A DNA stretch of 34,373 bases from a bacterium (GCA_021845615.1 JAJZVP010000010.1:1-34373), one strand, 5' to 3'; numbered from the stretch's first letter, positions 5,719 through 13,819 are shown. Translations and numbers: made by a program. Notes: generated from the letters alone by a model not told the origin.

Positions 5719-6903
5719 TTAGCCGCCGGCAGCGATCCGTTCCATCCGTGCGCCGAGGCGGTCCGTCGCATCGTGCTTCACGTCATCGAAGGCGTGGGAG
5801 TAGATGCTCAGGGTGATCGTCGCGGATTCGTGGCCGAGGACGCCCGCGACGGTTACGGCGTCGCTGCCGTTGGCGATGAGATGCGACGCCGCGGTATGCC
5901 GCGTGTCGTGGAGCCGCTGCGTCGAGATGCCCGCAACGCGCGCGATCCGCCCGAACGCCTTCGTTGCCGCCATCGGCGTTACACGCTCGCCAAGCTCGTT
6001 CGTGAACACGGCACCCGAATCGACGTAAAGACCAACCGGAGCGCGCAGCCGTTCCTCTGCCTGCATCACCCGCTGCCGATGTAAGGCGTCGAGCGCCCAG
6101 GCCGACAGGCCGATTACGCGCTCGCGATGAGTCTTCGTGTCTTTCAGTTCGATTCGGCCCTTCGTCTGCGACAGCGATCGCCGGATGCGAACCTTGCGCG
6201 CATCTACCTGCACGTCTTCCCATGAAAGGCCGCACAATTCACCGCGCCGTGCGCCGGTAGCCAGTGCCAAGATGATGAAGGAGCGCCAGCGCGTCGGTTC
6301 CGCCGCCGCAAGCAGGCTACGAACCTCATCGTCGTTCAATGCAGTTCCGGCGTATCCCGAAGTCGTCGGTCTCGACGGTTTCGCCGCCTTCACGTCGCAG
6401 ACGTTGCGCCCGATATATTCGAGCCCGATGGCAAGCGAAAGCGCCGCGTGGAGCAGCCCGTAGACGTTATGAACAGTCTTCGGGGACAGGGGCTTCTTCC
6501 GCCGTCCTATCGTCGCCGCAAGCTCGTTTCTCCAGGCTGCGATGGTCGCAGGTTGGAGCTTCGAGAGCACGATGGACCCTAGCTTCGGCTCGATGTAGCG
6601 CTTCGATTTTAGCGTGTACGTCTCGATCGTCGCCGCCGTGTGGTGCTCGGGGTCGGATTTGCAGTAATCGAGGTATTCCGCCATCATCTGCCCGATGGTC
6701 AGAGATTTGGTAGCGACGTTGTGGCCCTTATCGCGCGCGGTTAACGCCTCGCGCTCTGCTTGCTCCGCCTCGTCGCGCGTCCCGTAAGTGCCGATGGTCT
6801 TCCGGGCGCGCTTCCCGCCTTCGCCTTGAATGTCGACAACGACGGTGTAGCGATGCTTCCCATTCTTGCGTGCTCGGACGCTCTTTCGCTTGTAGATGCT
6901 CAC
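5719..6903 (-). CDS. int: tyrosine recombinase integrase
   Basis: The 394-residue phage-type integrase cuts and rejoins the att sites. Residues 1-60 resemble an AP2-like arm-binding domain (RARKTIGTYGTRDEAEQAE), 65-170 a SAM-like core-binding domain, and 185-385 the catalytic domain. Catalytic residues are all visible: Arg219 (TGARRGEL), Lys257 (DTKTHRERV), His332 and Arg335 (HDTRHT), His358 (GHES) and nucleophile Tyr368 (IYSHAF). The start is a GTG whose last bases overlap the stop of the serine recombinase gene (GTGA), so the two are translationally coupled. The gene lies 1.2 kb from attL and points toward it. It is complete and likely functional. Confidence 0.96.
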   Translation of the reverse strand: MSIYKRKSVRARKNGKHRYTVVVDIQGEGGKRARKTIGTYGTRDEAEQAEREALTARDKGHNVATKSLTIGQMMAEYLDYCKSDPEHHTAATIETYTLKSKRYIEPKLGSIVLSKLQPATIAAWRNELAATIGRRKKPLSPKTVHNVYGLLHAALSLAIGLEYIGRNVCDVKAAKPSRPTTSGYAGTALNDDEVRSLLAAAEPTRWRSFIILALATGARRGELCGLSWEDVQVDARKVRIRRSLSQTKGRIELKDTKTHRERVIGLSAWALDALHRQRVMQAEERLRAPVGLYVDSGAVFTNELGERVTPMAATKAFGRIARVAGISTQRLHDTRHTAASHLIANGSDAVTVAGVLGHESATITLSIYSHAFDDVKHDATDRLGARMERIAAGG

Positions 6904-7559
6904 TTCGCTTCCTCTGCATGGGACAAGATTCGGGAGACGGTCATCGTGCCGCAGCCAACCTCCTTTGCGATCTTGCGAAGCGATAGACCGCGAGCCTTTG
7001 CATCAAGAATAGCGTCGCGGATCGCCGCGTGGTTCTCTGCGCCACGGGCTTTCGCTACGGCGCCTGCGTTCCGCGCGCCCCGCTTGCGCGCTTCATCAGT
7101 GAGGTTGCCCGGATTGCCGAGCTTCACGCCGCGCGCCTTCGCCGCTGCCAGCGCTGCCTTCGTGCGGACGCTGATCTTTTGTGCCTCTTCCTCGGCCATA
7201 CTCGCCTTGATATGGAGTACGAAGGTGTCGTCATTCGCTGCATCCACGCAGATGAATGGCGTCCCCTGCTTGATGAGGCCCGAGATGAAGTGAACGTCGC
7301 GAGCAAGGCGGTCGAGCTTGGCAATCAAGACCACGCCGCGCTCTCTGCGGGCCTTAGCAAAGGCTCGGGCAAGCTCAGGGCGATCCGCGCGCCTGCCGCT
7401 CTCGACCTCGGTGAAGGCTTGGCCGAGCGCGAGGCCGTGCTGGGTGCAGAAAGCCTCGACGGCCGCCTGCTGCGCCTCAAGGCCGAGCCCGGAGCGCCCC
7501 TGTTTCTGTGTGCTCACCCGGTAGTACGGAATGGCGACTGAGTTCTCGTAAGCGATCAT
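6900..7559 (-). CDS. serine recombinase, resolvase/invertase family
   Basis: The protein has about 219 residues from the ATG at 7559 (a second ATG at 7565 is possible). The catalytic serine lies in YYRVSTQKQ (residue 16), and the conserved arginine motif is KLDRLARD. A C-terminal helix-turn-helix (GLSLRKIAKEVGCGTMTVSR) binds DNA. This size and layout match small resolvases that resolve multimers or invert segments, and not large integrases. It stands directly upstream of and overlaps int. A role in resolving dimers of the excised circle, or in controlling int through coupled translation, is inferred. Confidence 0.93.
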   Translation of the reverse strand: MIAYENSVAIPYYRVSTQKQGRSGLGLEAQQAAVEAFCTQHGLALGQAFTEVESGRRADRPELARAFAKARRERGVVLIAKLDRLARDVHFISGLIKQGTPFICVDAANDDTFVLHIKASMAEEEAQKISVRTKAALAAAKARGVKLGNPGNLTDEARKRGARNAGAVAKARGAENHAAIRDAILDAKARGLSLRKIAKEVGCGTMTVSRILSHAEEAK

Positions 7560-7565
7560 ATGCAT

Positions 7566-7595
7566 ACTGTACCATAGCCTTAGATGTTCGTTCAA
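7566..7595 (-). promoter_or_regulatory. possible promoter for the recombinase pair
   Basis: Reading the minus strand, TTGAAC and TACAGT are separated by 18 bp. Transcription would start close to the ATG at 7559, which implies a leaderless mRNA; no ribosome-binding site precedes that ATG. It falls in the only gap of notable size within the otherwise overlapping minus-strand gene run. Confidence 0.35.
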
Positions 7596-7623
7596 GGTAT
7601 TGGGACATTAAAGAGGCGGTGAC

Positions 7624-8535
7624 CTAGGCGGAGGTTGGCCGGAGCCGCCGCGCCGCTTCGAGGTCGGCGAGCGCGCGGCTAACCTGCCGATCCAGTCGGC
7701 GCTCGGCATCTTCGAGGATGCGCCCGACCTCTGCGCCGCATATCCAGTGAGCCGCCGTTTCCTCAGTGACAAGCAGAAGCGTTTGTGGAATCGCCGCTGC
7801 ATAAACTCTAGCGGCGCGCTCGCGCGCATTTTCGAGCTCGCGCCTATAGTGTGCAACCTGCTCCATAATCCAACACAAAAACTCGTAAGACGTTTCGGCC
7901 GGGTATAGTGGCTTGAATACGTCGCGGATCCCTGCGGCGATCTCCGCGACGCGCTTACGTGATGCTTTGCCGTGCTCTGGGAATAGGTCCCAAAAGTGAT
8001 CGGGCAAGTCGTTTCGCTCGCTCGTCGCCGCTCTCAGATAGACGTCGGCAAGCCACTTCGCCGCTGCGTCGAGGTCTTCGGAGGTCATACGTTCGCAGGA
8101 AGCGAGACGGAACATGGCGTCACTCTGGCGTTCGTGATCCGCTACGGCTTGCGCGGCGTCTTCGAGCGCCTTTCGCCTAAACTCCGCCTCCTCCGCAAAT
8201 CGGTTGAGGTGCGCCTGTTCGTAGCGTCGCGCGCGACGTGATCGCCAAAGGGCGCTAACTATTCGCTCGGCAAAGGCCATTTCGAGTGCGTTCTGCACGT
8301 CGAGCGCCGCGACGATCGCTCGGGCGAACCGCAAGTAGTCATCGCGGTCCTCGCCTTTGATAAGCACAGCGTCCGCGTAGATGCCATGCCGCAGGCTATT
8401 GAGTGCCGCGCGGCGCTTTCCGGCGGGCGTTTTCGGCCCGCTCGTCTTTCTCTCGGGAAACGAACCGGCCGGTGCCCCATAGCCATCGGCACGAATCGAC
8501 GTCGCTACCGCGAGCAGTTTATCGTTTTCGGTCAT
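7624..8535 (-). CDS. conserved protein of unknown function with GPKTPAGK motif
   Basis: The 303-residue protein has an N-terminal basic motif, GPKTPAGKRRAALNSLRHG, followed by an acidic turn (KGEDRDDYLRFARAIV) and a long helical region (ALEMAFAERIVSALWRSRRA). I recall this layout from uncharacterised proteins scattered in high-GC and Acidobacteria-like genomes, often on mobile DNA. No function is assigned to the family to my knowledge. The rest is mainly alpha-helical with many Arg and Glu. Its ATG overlaps the stop of the RepA gene (ATGA), so it belongs to the replication gene run. A small-terminase-like DNA-binding role is conceivable but not supported by any motif. Confidence 0.75.
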   Translation of the reverse strand: MTENDKLLAVATSIRADGYGAPAGSFPERKTSGPKTPAGKRRAALNSLRHGIYADAVLIKGEDRDDYLRFARAIVAALDVQNALEMAFAERIVSALWRSRRARRYEQAHLNRFAEEAEFRRKALEDAAQAVADHERQSDAMFRLASCERMTSEDLDAAAKWLADVYLRAATSERNDLPDHFWDLFPEHGKASRKRVAEIAAGIRDVFKPLYPAETSYEFLCWIMEQVAHYRRELENARERAARVYAAAIPQTLLLVTEETAAHWICGAEVGRILEDAERRLDRQVSRALADLEAARRLRPTSA

Positions 8536-10370
8536 GCTGCATCCTCAGCGCAGGCTTCGCAAACGAAGGTTCCGTCGCCCATGTCGTAGGCGAGCCGAAT
8601 CGTTTTACACTTCCGGCAAAGCTTCCCATGATTGGAGAGCGCGCCGCGCGCCGAGGTACCCGTAGAATAGATGCTCATCGGCTCCCCATAGGCGCTCGAG
8701 CACGGCGTTTGAGCACCTATGGAATCTATGTGGGTATCAATGGGCGGTTGCTCTTCGTCGCCATAGGTTCTCACCGAATGAGCATCATCGGGGAGCGACC
8801 AGAACCATCGTCCCTCTTTGCCGAATCCGGTGCGTTGAACGGTCACATTCAAGGCGTCCTTCGCTCGGCGTAACGTCGCCTCCGAGATTCTTGCGCCCTT
8901 GGCGAGCCGTATGACCTCATCGGCTGCGCGTCCACCGTCGGCGAGACAATCTTCGAGGAACTGCGAGGCCGCCTCGACCGCCGATGCGGGCCTCGATCTC
9001 GGCGCTGCCAGAAGGCGCTCAGCCGTGAGATCCGGCGCAGCCTGGCCCCACCAGAAATGCCCTTCCGCGTCCAACCGGTATTCGATCGGATCGACCGGCG
9101 CCGCGAGATTTTGCTTGATCGGCACGATCGCGCGGCGCCCGTTCTCGGGATCAACACCGGCAAGGAGTACGCTACGTGCTAGGCCCGTAAACCCGATGCT
9201 ACCTCCGACCCGATAGAGAGTGCGCTCCGCGCTGGACTTGCGCAGGTGCATGATGACGAGCACGGCCGCGCGTGTTCGCGATGCGAGCTCGACAACGACT
9301 TGCAGCGACGCGCGCACCTCCGCGTCTCGATGCGAATCGATACCGCCGAGCAGGCTAGCGATCGGGTCGATAATGACGAGCCTCACGTTCCCGAGCCTTT
9401 CAATAAACTCGGCAATGCGGTAAACATCGGAGAGAGCAAACGGTTCAACGCGGCCTTCGGCGTCTCGCATCCCCGCAATCGCGTGGAAGCGATGGAGTTC
9501 AAGGCCGCATAGCTCAGCGCGCGGGCGCACAGTGTCTTCGAGACCGTCTTCTGCGTTGTAGGCCACGACGTTCGCGGGTTCGACTGAGTCACTATCCGGC
9601 AGCGCTATTCCTGTCGTTACGGCGGCCGCGATTGCCAACGAGGCGAAGCTCTTCCCGCTGCCAGGGTCGCCGACGAGCAGCGAGACCTTGCCCAGCGGGA
9701 TGCGTCCGCGCCATAACCACTCGACGCGCTCCGGCTGCACGGTATCGAGACGCACCGTCGAAAGCGAACTCGCGGGCCTTTCTCCCCCGCAGTCCGCTGG
9801 AAGCTGGGCAGGCTTCCCGTTTTCGATTGCTGCCTCAAGTACGCGATCGAACTCTGCCGCGTTATCTACGCACTCGACGTGCAGGTCAGACAGGTCTTTA
9901 ACGGGCAGGTCGGCGACAACAACCTTTCCGGTATAACCCAACTCGTACAATCGTTTCGGCACGTTGACAGCGAACTTTTGTCCCGCTGTGTCCGGTTCGC
10001 GAATCACGACGACGCGAACGAACTGCAATACGTCTTCGATTTCGACTTTATTATAAAGTGATGAACCCGGGATCCCAAGGGCCGGCTTCTTGTGAAACCA
10101 CGCGGTAAGAGAATCGCTTTCGCCCTCAACGATGAGCACGGTCGTGCTATGCTGCGCCATTCGCCCGACACGATCGTATCCATAGACGCGCATCGGCCGG
10201 TTATCGCTCTTGCTCCAGAGTGTCTTATGCGAACCAGCACGCGCTCGAATACGAACTCGCGCGTCTCCGTTCGTGAATTGGATCCCCGCTTCGGTTTCCT
10301 CGACGCCGTTCTCTTCGAGGAACGCGATCGGCAGGCGCTTGCGATCGGCAAACCGTTCCAGTTCAGTCAT
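8532..10370 (-). CDS. Toprim and RepA-like helicase replication protein
   Basis: From the ATG at 10370 the protein has 612 residues. Residues about 75-165 form a Toprim domain of primases (VLIVEGESDSLTA, then REPDTAG). Residues about 215-430 form a RecA-type ATPase of the RepA/DnaB-like group, with Walker A GDPGSGKS (234-241) and Walker B LVIIDP (331-336). Residues 585-607 are a zinc ribbon (CRKCKT and CEAC). It should unwind DNA and take part in primer synthesis during replication of the excised element. The listed GTG at 10415 would add 15 residues that are only the shifted reading of the upstream gene. The ATG start overlaps that gene by 8 nt. The zinc finger normally at the N-terminus of such primases is encoded separately upstream. 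Confidence 0.9.
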   Translation of the reverse strand: MTELERFADRKRLPIAFLEENGVEETEAGIQFTNGDARVRIRARAGSHKTLWSKSDNRPMRVYGYDRVGRMAQHSTTVLIVEGESDSLTAWFHKKPALGIPGSSLYNKVEIEDVLQFVRVVVIREPDTAGQKFAVNVPKRLYELGYTGKVVVADLPVKDLSDLHVECVDNAAEFDRVLEAAIENGKPAQLPADCGGERPASSLSTVRLDTVQPERVEWLWRGRIPLGKVSLLVGDPGSGKSFASLAIAAAVTTGIALPDSDSVEPANVVAYNAEDGLEDTVRPRAELCGLELHRFHAIAGMRDAEGRVEPFALSDVYRIAEFIERLGNVRLVIIDPIASLLGGIDSHRDAEVRASLQVVVELASRTRAAVLVIMHLRKSSAERTLYRVGGSIGFTGLARSVLLAGVDPENGRRAIVPIKQNLAAPVDPIEYRLDAEGHFWWGQAAPDLTAERLLAAPRSRPASAVEAASQFLEDCLADGGRAADEVIRLAKGARISEATLRRAKDALNVTVQRTGFGKEGRWFWSLPDDAHSVRTYGDEEQPPIDTHIDSIGAQTPCSSAYGEPMSIYSTGTSARGALSNHGKLCRKCKTIRLAYDMGDGTFVCEACAEDAA

Positions 10371-10659
10371 GACCGTGGTTCTCCTCAAGCCAGCGCGCTG
10401 CCGACGCGCGGTCACGCGATATACCGAGCACGATCATTAAGTCGAGAATCCCGCCTTTGTCGCCACAACCGAAGCAAACATACCCGCGTTCGAGAACGTG
10501 AAAGCTCGGCGACCTCTCGTCGTGCTTTGGGCAGAGCATGAACCCGCTGCGATCCGGCGGCGGGAATCCGGCGAGAAAAAGAACGTCGCGCGCAGTAGCG
10601 CGACCAACCACCGAAGAAGTTGGGTTTCGGCGCGTCGAGGGCGAATCTCGGCGCGCCAT
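10363..10659 (-). CDS. primase zinc-finger (CHC2-type) protein
   Basis: The 98-residue protein carries the DnaG-type N-terminal zinc finger: CPKHDERSPSFHV, then YVCFGCGDKGGILDLMIV, giving Cys-x2-His and Cys-x2-Cys ligands. The C-terminal helix (SRDRASAARWLEENHG) is also typical of the segment after the finger. In DnaG this domain recognises template DNA for primer initiation. It ends 8 nt into the Toprim-RepA gene, so the two probably act as a split primase-helicase made from one mRNA. A frameshift that separated one ancestral gene, or a programmed frameshift, is also possible. Confidence 0.85.
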   Translation of the reverse strand: MARRDSPSTRRNPTSSVVGRATARDVLFLAGFPPPDRSGFMLCPKHDERSPSFHVLERGYVCFGCGDKGGILDLMIVLGISRDRASAARWLEENHGHD

Positions 10660-10705
10660 TAATCTTGTCCCTCGCCGTGCGTGTGTTTGTCATAGCCTGC
10701 GCGCA

Positions 10706-10894
10706 TTATCGCTTCGCCTCCTGCTCCTCGATGTACTCCGCGATCGCTGCAAGCGAAACGAGACGACGGCGACCGACGCGAAATGAGCGGAGATCTCCGA
10801 CGCGACAGAGAGTCTTCGCGGTCGAGTGCGAGACGCCAAGTCGCTTTGCGGATTCGGCGACGCTTACTGCGCCGACATTAGCATTCGTAGACAT
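10706..10894 (-). CDS. HTH excisionase-like DNA-binding protein
   Basis: This 62-residue protein is a winged helix-turn-helix of the MerR/excisionase (HTH_17) kind: SVAESAKRLGVSHSTAKTLC for the first helices, then FRVGRRRLVSLAAIAEYI. AAGGGG lies at a good distance upstream of the ATG at 10894. Such proteins bend DNA at att sites as recombination directionality factors or act as small repressors. It is the first gene of the minus-strand run, next to a palindrome-rich intergenic region, so control of the replication and integration genes is likely. Its exact role (Xis or repressor) cannot be told from sequence. Confidence 0.85.
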   Translation of the reverse strand: MSTNANVGAVSVAESAKRLGVSHSTAKTLCRVGDLRSFRVGRRRLVSLAAIAEYIEEQEAKR

Positions 10895-10906
10895 TGGGTT
10901 CCCCTT

Positions 10907-10937
10907 GGCGCTTAGCGCCTCTCAGTGTGCTACACTG
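10907..10937. promoter_or_regulatory. divergent control region with two palindromes
   Basis: Two palindromes lie between the divergent HTH gene and the 11015 gene: GGCGC-TTA-GCGCC (10907-10919) and CAGTGT-GCT-ACACTG (10923-10937). The second overlaps a plus-strand extended -10 (TGCTACACT, 10929-10936). This arrangement is that of an operator covering a promoter. The HTH protein encoded next door is the obvious candidate to bind here. Confidence 0.55.
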
Positions 10938-11014
10938 ATTCTCAGGCAGGGGGCTCAATCACGTCAAACCCATCTCCTGGCGAGATCTGCGGCGTCCTGA
11001 TTGAGGTCGATCAC

Positions 11015-11872
11015 TTGAAAGTCACGCTGACATCGGAGCAGATAAAAACGTTTCGCGCATTTCTTTCAGCAAGTCTCGTGCGCTACGGAATGGATGCTGC
11101 AGACATAGCGGATCACGTTTGCAGAATCGAGCCGAGCGGCAAAGAGCGCGAGGCTCTCAAGCATTTTAAGATGGGCTCTATGCGATGCCCATGCAAGGAA
11201 CTTAAGCTTGGCGGCGTGCAACGAGCGCGTCGGAAAAAAATGCGCGAAGCCGTTCAAAACGCACTCAACGAAAAGCGCCCCTTGTCGCACGCGAGAGCAT
11301 ACGCGCTCTATTTGCTTCTAATTAACTCAACGAAAGCCGTCGCATGGCGGCGGGCGCATCCAAAAGAGCGCGACCAAGCGTTAGAGCTTATGCACTCGCA
11401 ACAGCATTGGCCCTTTAGCATCCCACCTGACCTTGCCGATCGGACGCCACCGCAGCAATATCCCGCGGTTGCGCTCACGCCTCATGGCGTCGTCGCGTTA
11501 GCGGATGCGCTCACGGAGGCGCTACGAGAACAAAAGCTAATCCGACGCGCGAAAGATGATACCCGCGCCTGCATTATCGCGACGCTGCGCGAGATGCACG
11601 ACGAGTGCAACGACGCGCTCGTAGCACGCTTGAGGCTTGCCAGCGGCTTTCGCCCCATCCATGTTACAGAAGAGGAGGTGCCAATTGAATCTGAGATCGT
11701 GCGGCGCCAAGGTTTTACATCGTTCACTCGAAGAACGACTGTCGTTAGGGATTGGAAGGTACCCCCGCCCGACGGTGCGAGGGAGCCCGACCGTTGGGAG
11801 TATCTACAAGCTATGCTATGGGATCAATGGTGCTTGTTTGAGAGTCTCGCGAGCGACACCACGCATACCTGA
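11015..11872 (+). CDS. unknown protein of the integrated element
   Basis: The open frame begins at a GTG at 10925, but that codon lies within the putative operator and -10. A TTG at 11015 with GAGG 8 nt upstream is a better start and gives 285 residues. The protein is soluble and mostly helical, with a Cys pair in MRCPCKELKLG followed by a basic stretch (QRARRKKMREAVQ). I recognise no family. It is the only plus-strand gene in the element's centre, transcribed away from the HTH gene, which is the position of a lysogeny-type regulator or an accessory gene. It converges with the exported-protein pair. Confidence 0.6.
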   Translation: MKVTLTSEQIKTFRAFLSASLVRYGMDAADIADHVCRIEPSGKEREALKHFKMGSMRCPCKELKLGGVQRARRKKMREAVQNALNEKRPLSHARAYALYLLLINSTKAVAWRRAHPKERDQALELMHSQQHWPFSIPPDLADRTPPQQYPAVALTPHGVVALADALTEALREQKLIRRAKDDTRACIIATLREMHDECNDALVARLRLASGFRPIHVTEEEVPIESEIVRRQGFTSFTRRTTVVRDWKVPPPDGAREPDRWEYLQAMLWDQWCLFESLASDTTHT

Positions 11873-11947
11873 CTGTCGGCGGGCGGCTTTCTCCCTCCGA
11901 TCGCGGCCCCTGTTGCGTGCGTAATTGCTTGCGACAACGTAGCGCAT

Positions 11948-13252
11948 TCATTGGTCGTAGCCTGGCGGCATGATGCCGGGGACTGTACGCAAGGCGGGAA
12001 TCGGCGCGCCCCATCCGCAAGCCCAGGAAGTTTCGGAGCGATACACTGCGTTAACAAGTTCAAACTTACCTCTGAGTTGACCGCAGGCCCGGGAAAGAAT
12101 GAATCGCGGTAGGTGTTCGGCTGCGCTTCCCCGTGTATCCGAGGCGCAAACCTTCGCCGCATTAGCCTCCATCGACCAGTTGATGATTTCGTCGCCAAGG
12201 GTCGGAGTGCGCCTATTCGGCGCGATCATGACGGCGAGGAGATTCGCCATGGCGCTGCATCCAGGCGTTTGAGATGCGGGACTGTCGTTGAACGCTCGAA
12301 CGTCAGCCGAAAGTGCTGCCGTTATTGGAATTGGCGTTGCGGAATATCGGCGAGCGAGCAGTGCCTTCTGGCGCGCTATCTTCGCGTCGAGACGTGCTTG
12401 TTTCGCCTTCTGCGCTGCCGACTGTTGGTCGACTCCGACGATCACCATCTTTCCATTGGGGCACGTTACATAATCCTTAACACCGAGCTTCGCGTCGGTC
12501 GCGCGGGTATGCGCCATGGTGGCGATGTTTTGGGGATCAGGGGTGACATCGTTGCACGGAACGTCCGCGACATAAGCGAGCAACGCCCGATAAGCCGAGG
12601 GGTCGGTCTTCGACAGGGCGGAAAGATTCGGAAGCCCCCAGGTCTTTTTTGCAACCACAGGCGTGGTGCACGAAGAGCCGGCCTTGCAAAGCGCGCCCGG
12701 CGATGCAGAGATCGCGCTGATGCTCTCGTTGTGAGCCTGGGTACTCGCAGTGCAGCCGTCTTCCGGTGCGCCGTGCCGACATTCCTTCGAGACAAGATCA
12801 AAGGAGCCGCCGTTGTTCCCACAGCCTTGGTACGAACCTTTGAGCTGCCCGTCTCCTATGTATGATGTAACGTTGTAATCGCATCCCACCTCAAGCGACG
12901 AGTGAAGGACGAATGTCGCATGCCCGTCGGAAGCTTGCACGAAGTTGACGATCGTTCCGCGGTTGCTCATATTGCAGCAAAACGAGGCGAAAAACGTGCC
13001 TCCATCCGATGAGAAGCGGATCGTAATCGATCCACGACCGCCGCGTCCGTCGTCGATTTCTCCCGACCAAGAGTGATTGCTGATCGAAACAGCGCCCGGC
13101 GTCGGTGTCGCCGGTGTTGGCGTCGCATAAGTCGTCCCGGAGGGCTGCGCGCCCGCTCGACCGACAAGGGACAGAGTGAAGATCGCCACCGCAATGGGGA
13201 GCGCCGCGACTGTTCTCAGCGGTAGGGGCGACTTATCAAGCCAGCCAATCAT
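11948..13252 (-). CDS. exported or membrane-anchored protein of unknown function
   Basis: The 434-residue protein starts at an ATG (13252) that overlaps the stop of the preceding gene (ATGA). A hydrophobic segment at residues about 15-33 (VAALPIAVAIFTLSLVG, then GAQ) is a signal peptide or anchor. A low-complexity linker (ATPTPATPTPGA) leads to a beta-rich, Cys-containing domain (residues about 55-160, SWSGEIDDGRGGRGSI). A Cys-rich middle, a short charged helix (AQKAKQARLDAKIARQK) and a C-terminal domain with more cysteines follow. Many paired cysteines point to an extracytoplasmic site. No family is recognised. It is probably cargo of the element, made together with the small membrane protein at 13249-13725. 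Confidence 0.7.
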   Translation of the reverse strand: MIGWLDKSPLPLRTVAALPIAVAIFTLSLVGRAGAQPSGTTYATPTPATPTPGAVSISNHSWSGEIDDGRGGRGSITIRFSSDGGTFFASFCCNMSNRGTIVNFVQASDGHATFVLHSSLEVGCDYNVTSYIGDGQLKGSYQGCGNNGGSFDLVSKECRHGAPEDGCTASTQAHNESISAISASPGALCKAGSSCTTPVVAKKTWGLPNLSALSKTDPSAYRALLAYVADVPCNDVTPDPQNIATMAHTRATDAKLGVKDYVTCPNGKMVIVGVDQQSAAQKAKQARLDAKIARQKALLARRYSATPIPITAALSADVRAFNDSPASQTPGCSAMANLLAVMIAPNRRTPTLGDEIINWSMEANAAKVCASDTRGSAAEHLPRFILSRACGQLRGKFELVNAVYRSETSWACGWGAPIPALRTVPGIMPPGYDQ

Positions 13253-13725
13253 CGGATTTCCGCGTATGATGAGCATTGCTTGTAAACATTACGGCCAAAT
13301 TGATCGGGCGACGTGTTCACTGGCGCACTCTCCGCGAGGCTTAGACCGTTTATTTCCTCTAGGCTAGCGCCGCTGTCGTTCTCAATCTTGTTCGTTAATG
13401 CAGCAAAGCGCGACTGGCTCCTTCTCTCAAGGTCCAGAAATGTTGCGGCATTGACGGCCATCATCTCGCACGATGTCAACTGATCGCCGACCGAGAAGCA
13501 TCGAATGGCGTAACTCAAATTGCCCACCTTTCCAATGAATCCGTCCCCATGCATCTTCATCATCCGGCAAGCTTGGACTCGGCTAAGGTCAGATTGTTCC
13601 ATCTTAGCTAGCGTAGCCGCCGTACTCACGCTGTCTGCTAAAGCGACATGGTTCAAAATACTAAGGAACAGGATCAGTCCCACCGCTATCAGCACCACGA
13701 TGGCACGCACGATACCAGTCTGCAT
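13249..13725 (-). CDS. small membrane-anchored protein of unknown function
   Basis: The 158-residue protein has an N-terminal transmembrane or signal segment (IVRAIVVLIAVGLILFLSIL) and a polar, helical remainder with five cysteines. A very strong GGAGGAGGG lies just upstream of the ATG. Its stop overlaps the start of the next gene, so the two products are made together and probably interact at the membrane or outside it. No family is recognised. The gene starts about 220 bp from the right att repeat, a typical cargo location. Confidence 0.72.
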   Translation of the reverse strand: MQTGIVRAIVVLIAVGLILFLSILNHVALADSVSTAATLAKMEQSDLSRVQACRMMKMHGDGFIGKVGNLSYAIRCFSVGDQLTSCEMMAVNAATFLDLERRSQSRFAALTNKIENDSGASLEEINGLSLAESAPVNTSPDQFGRNVYKQCSSYAEIR

Positions 13726-13767
13726 TCTCCACCCTCCTCCCGGAAACGAACTGGCTGTCCGTTATCG

Positions 13768-13796
13768 CTATTAGTATTAGTCGAGCGCGTTAGGAA
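13768..13796 (-). promoter_or_regulatory. possible promoter of the exported-protein pair
   Basis: On the minus strand TTCCTA and TAATAG are separated by 17 bp and lie 43 bp before the ATG at 13725. The local sequence is AT-rich (CTAATACTAATAG) in an otherwise GC-rich region. The -35 is weak. Confidence 0.4.
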
Positions 13797-13819
13797 GGGC
13801 CTTTGCGCTGACGCAATCC

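Noticed and set aside
7624-8535. small terminase subunit
   Set aside because: The basic N-terminus and helical build are suggestive, but there is no large terminase next to it and no terminase motif that I can point to.
12113-12865. 250-residue plus-strand ORF
   Set aside because: It is the complement of the exported protein gene (11948-13252), which has a signal peptide, coupling to its neighbour and balanced composition.
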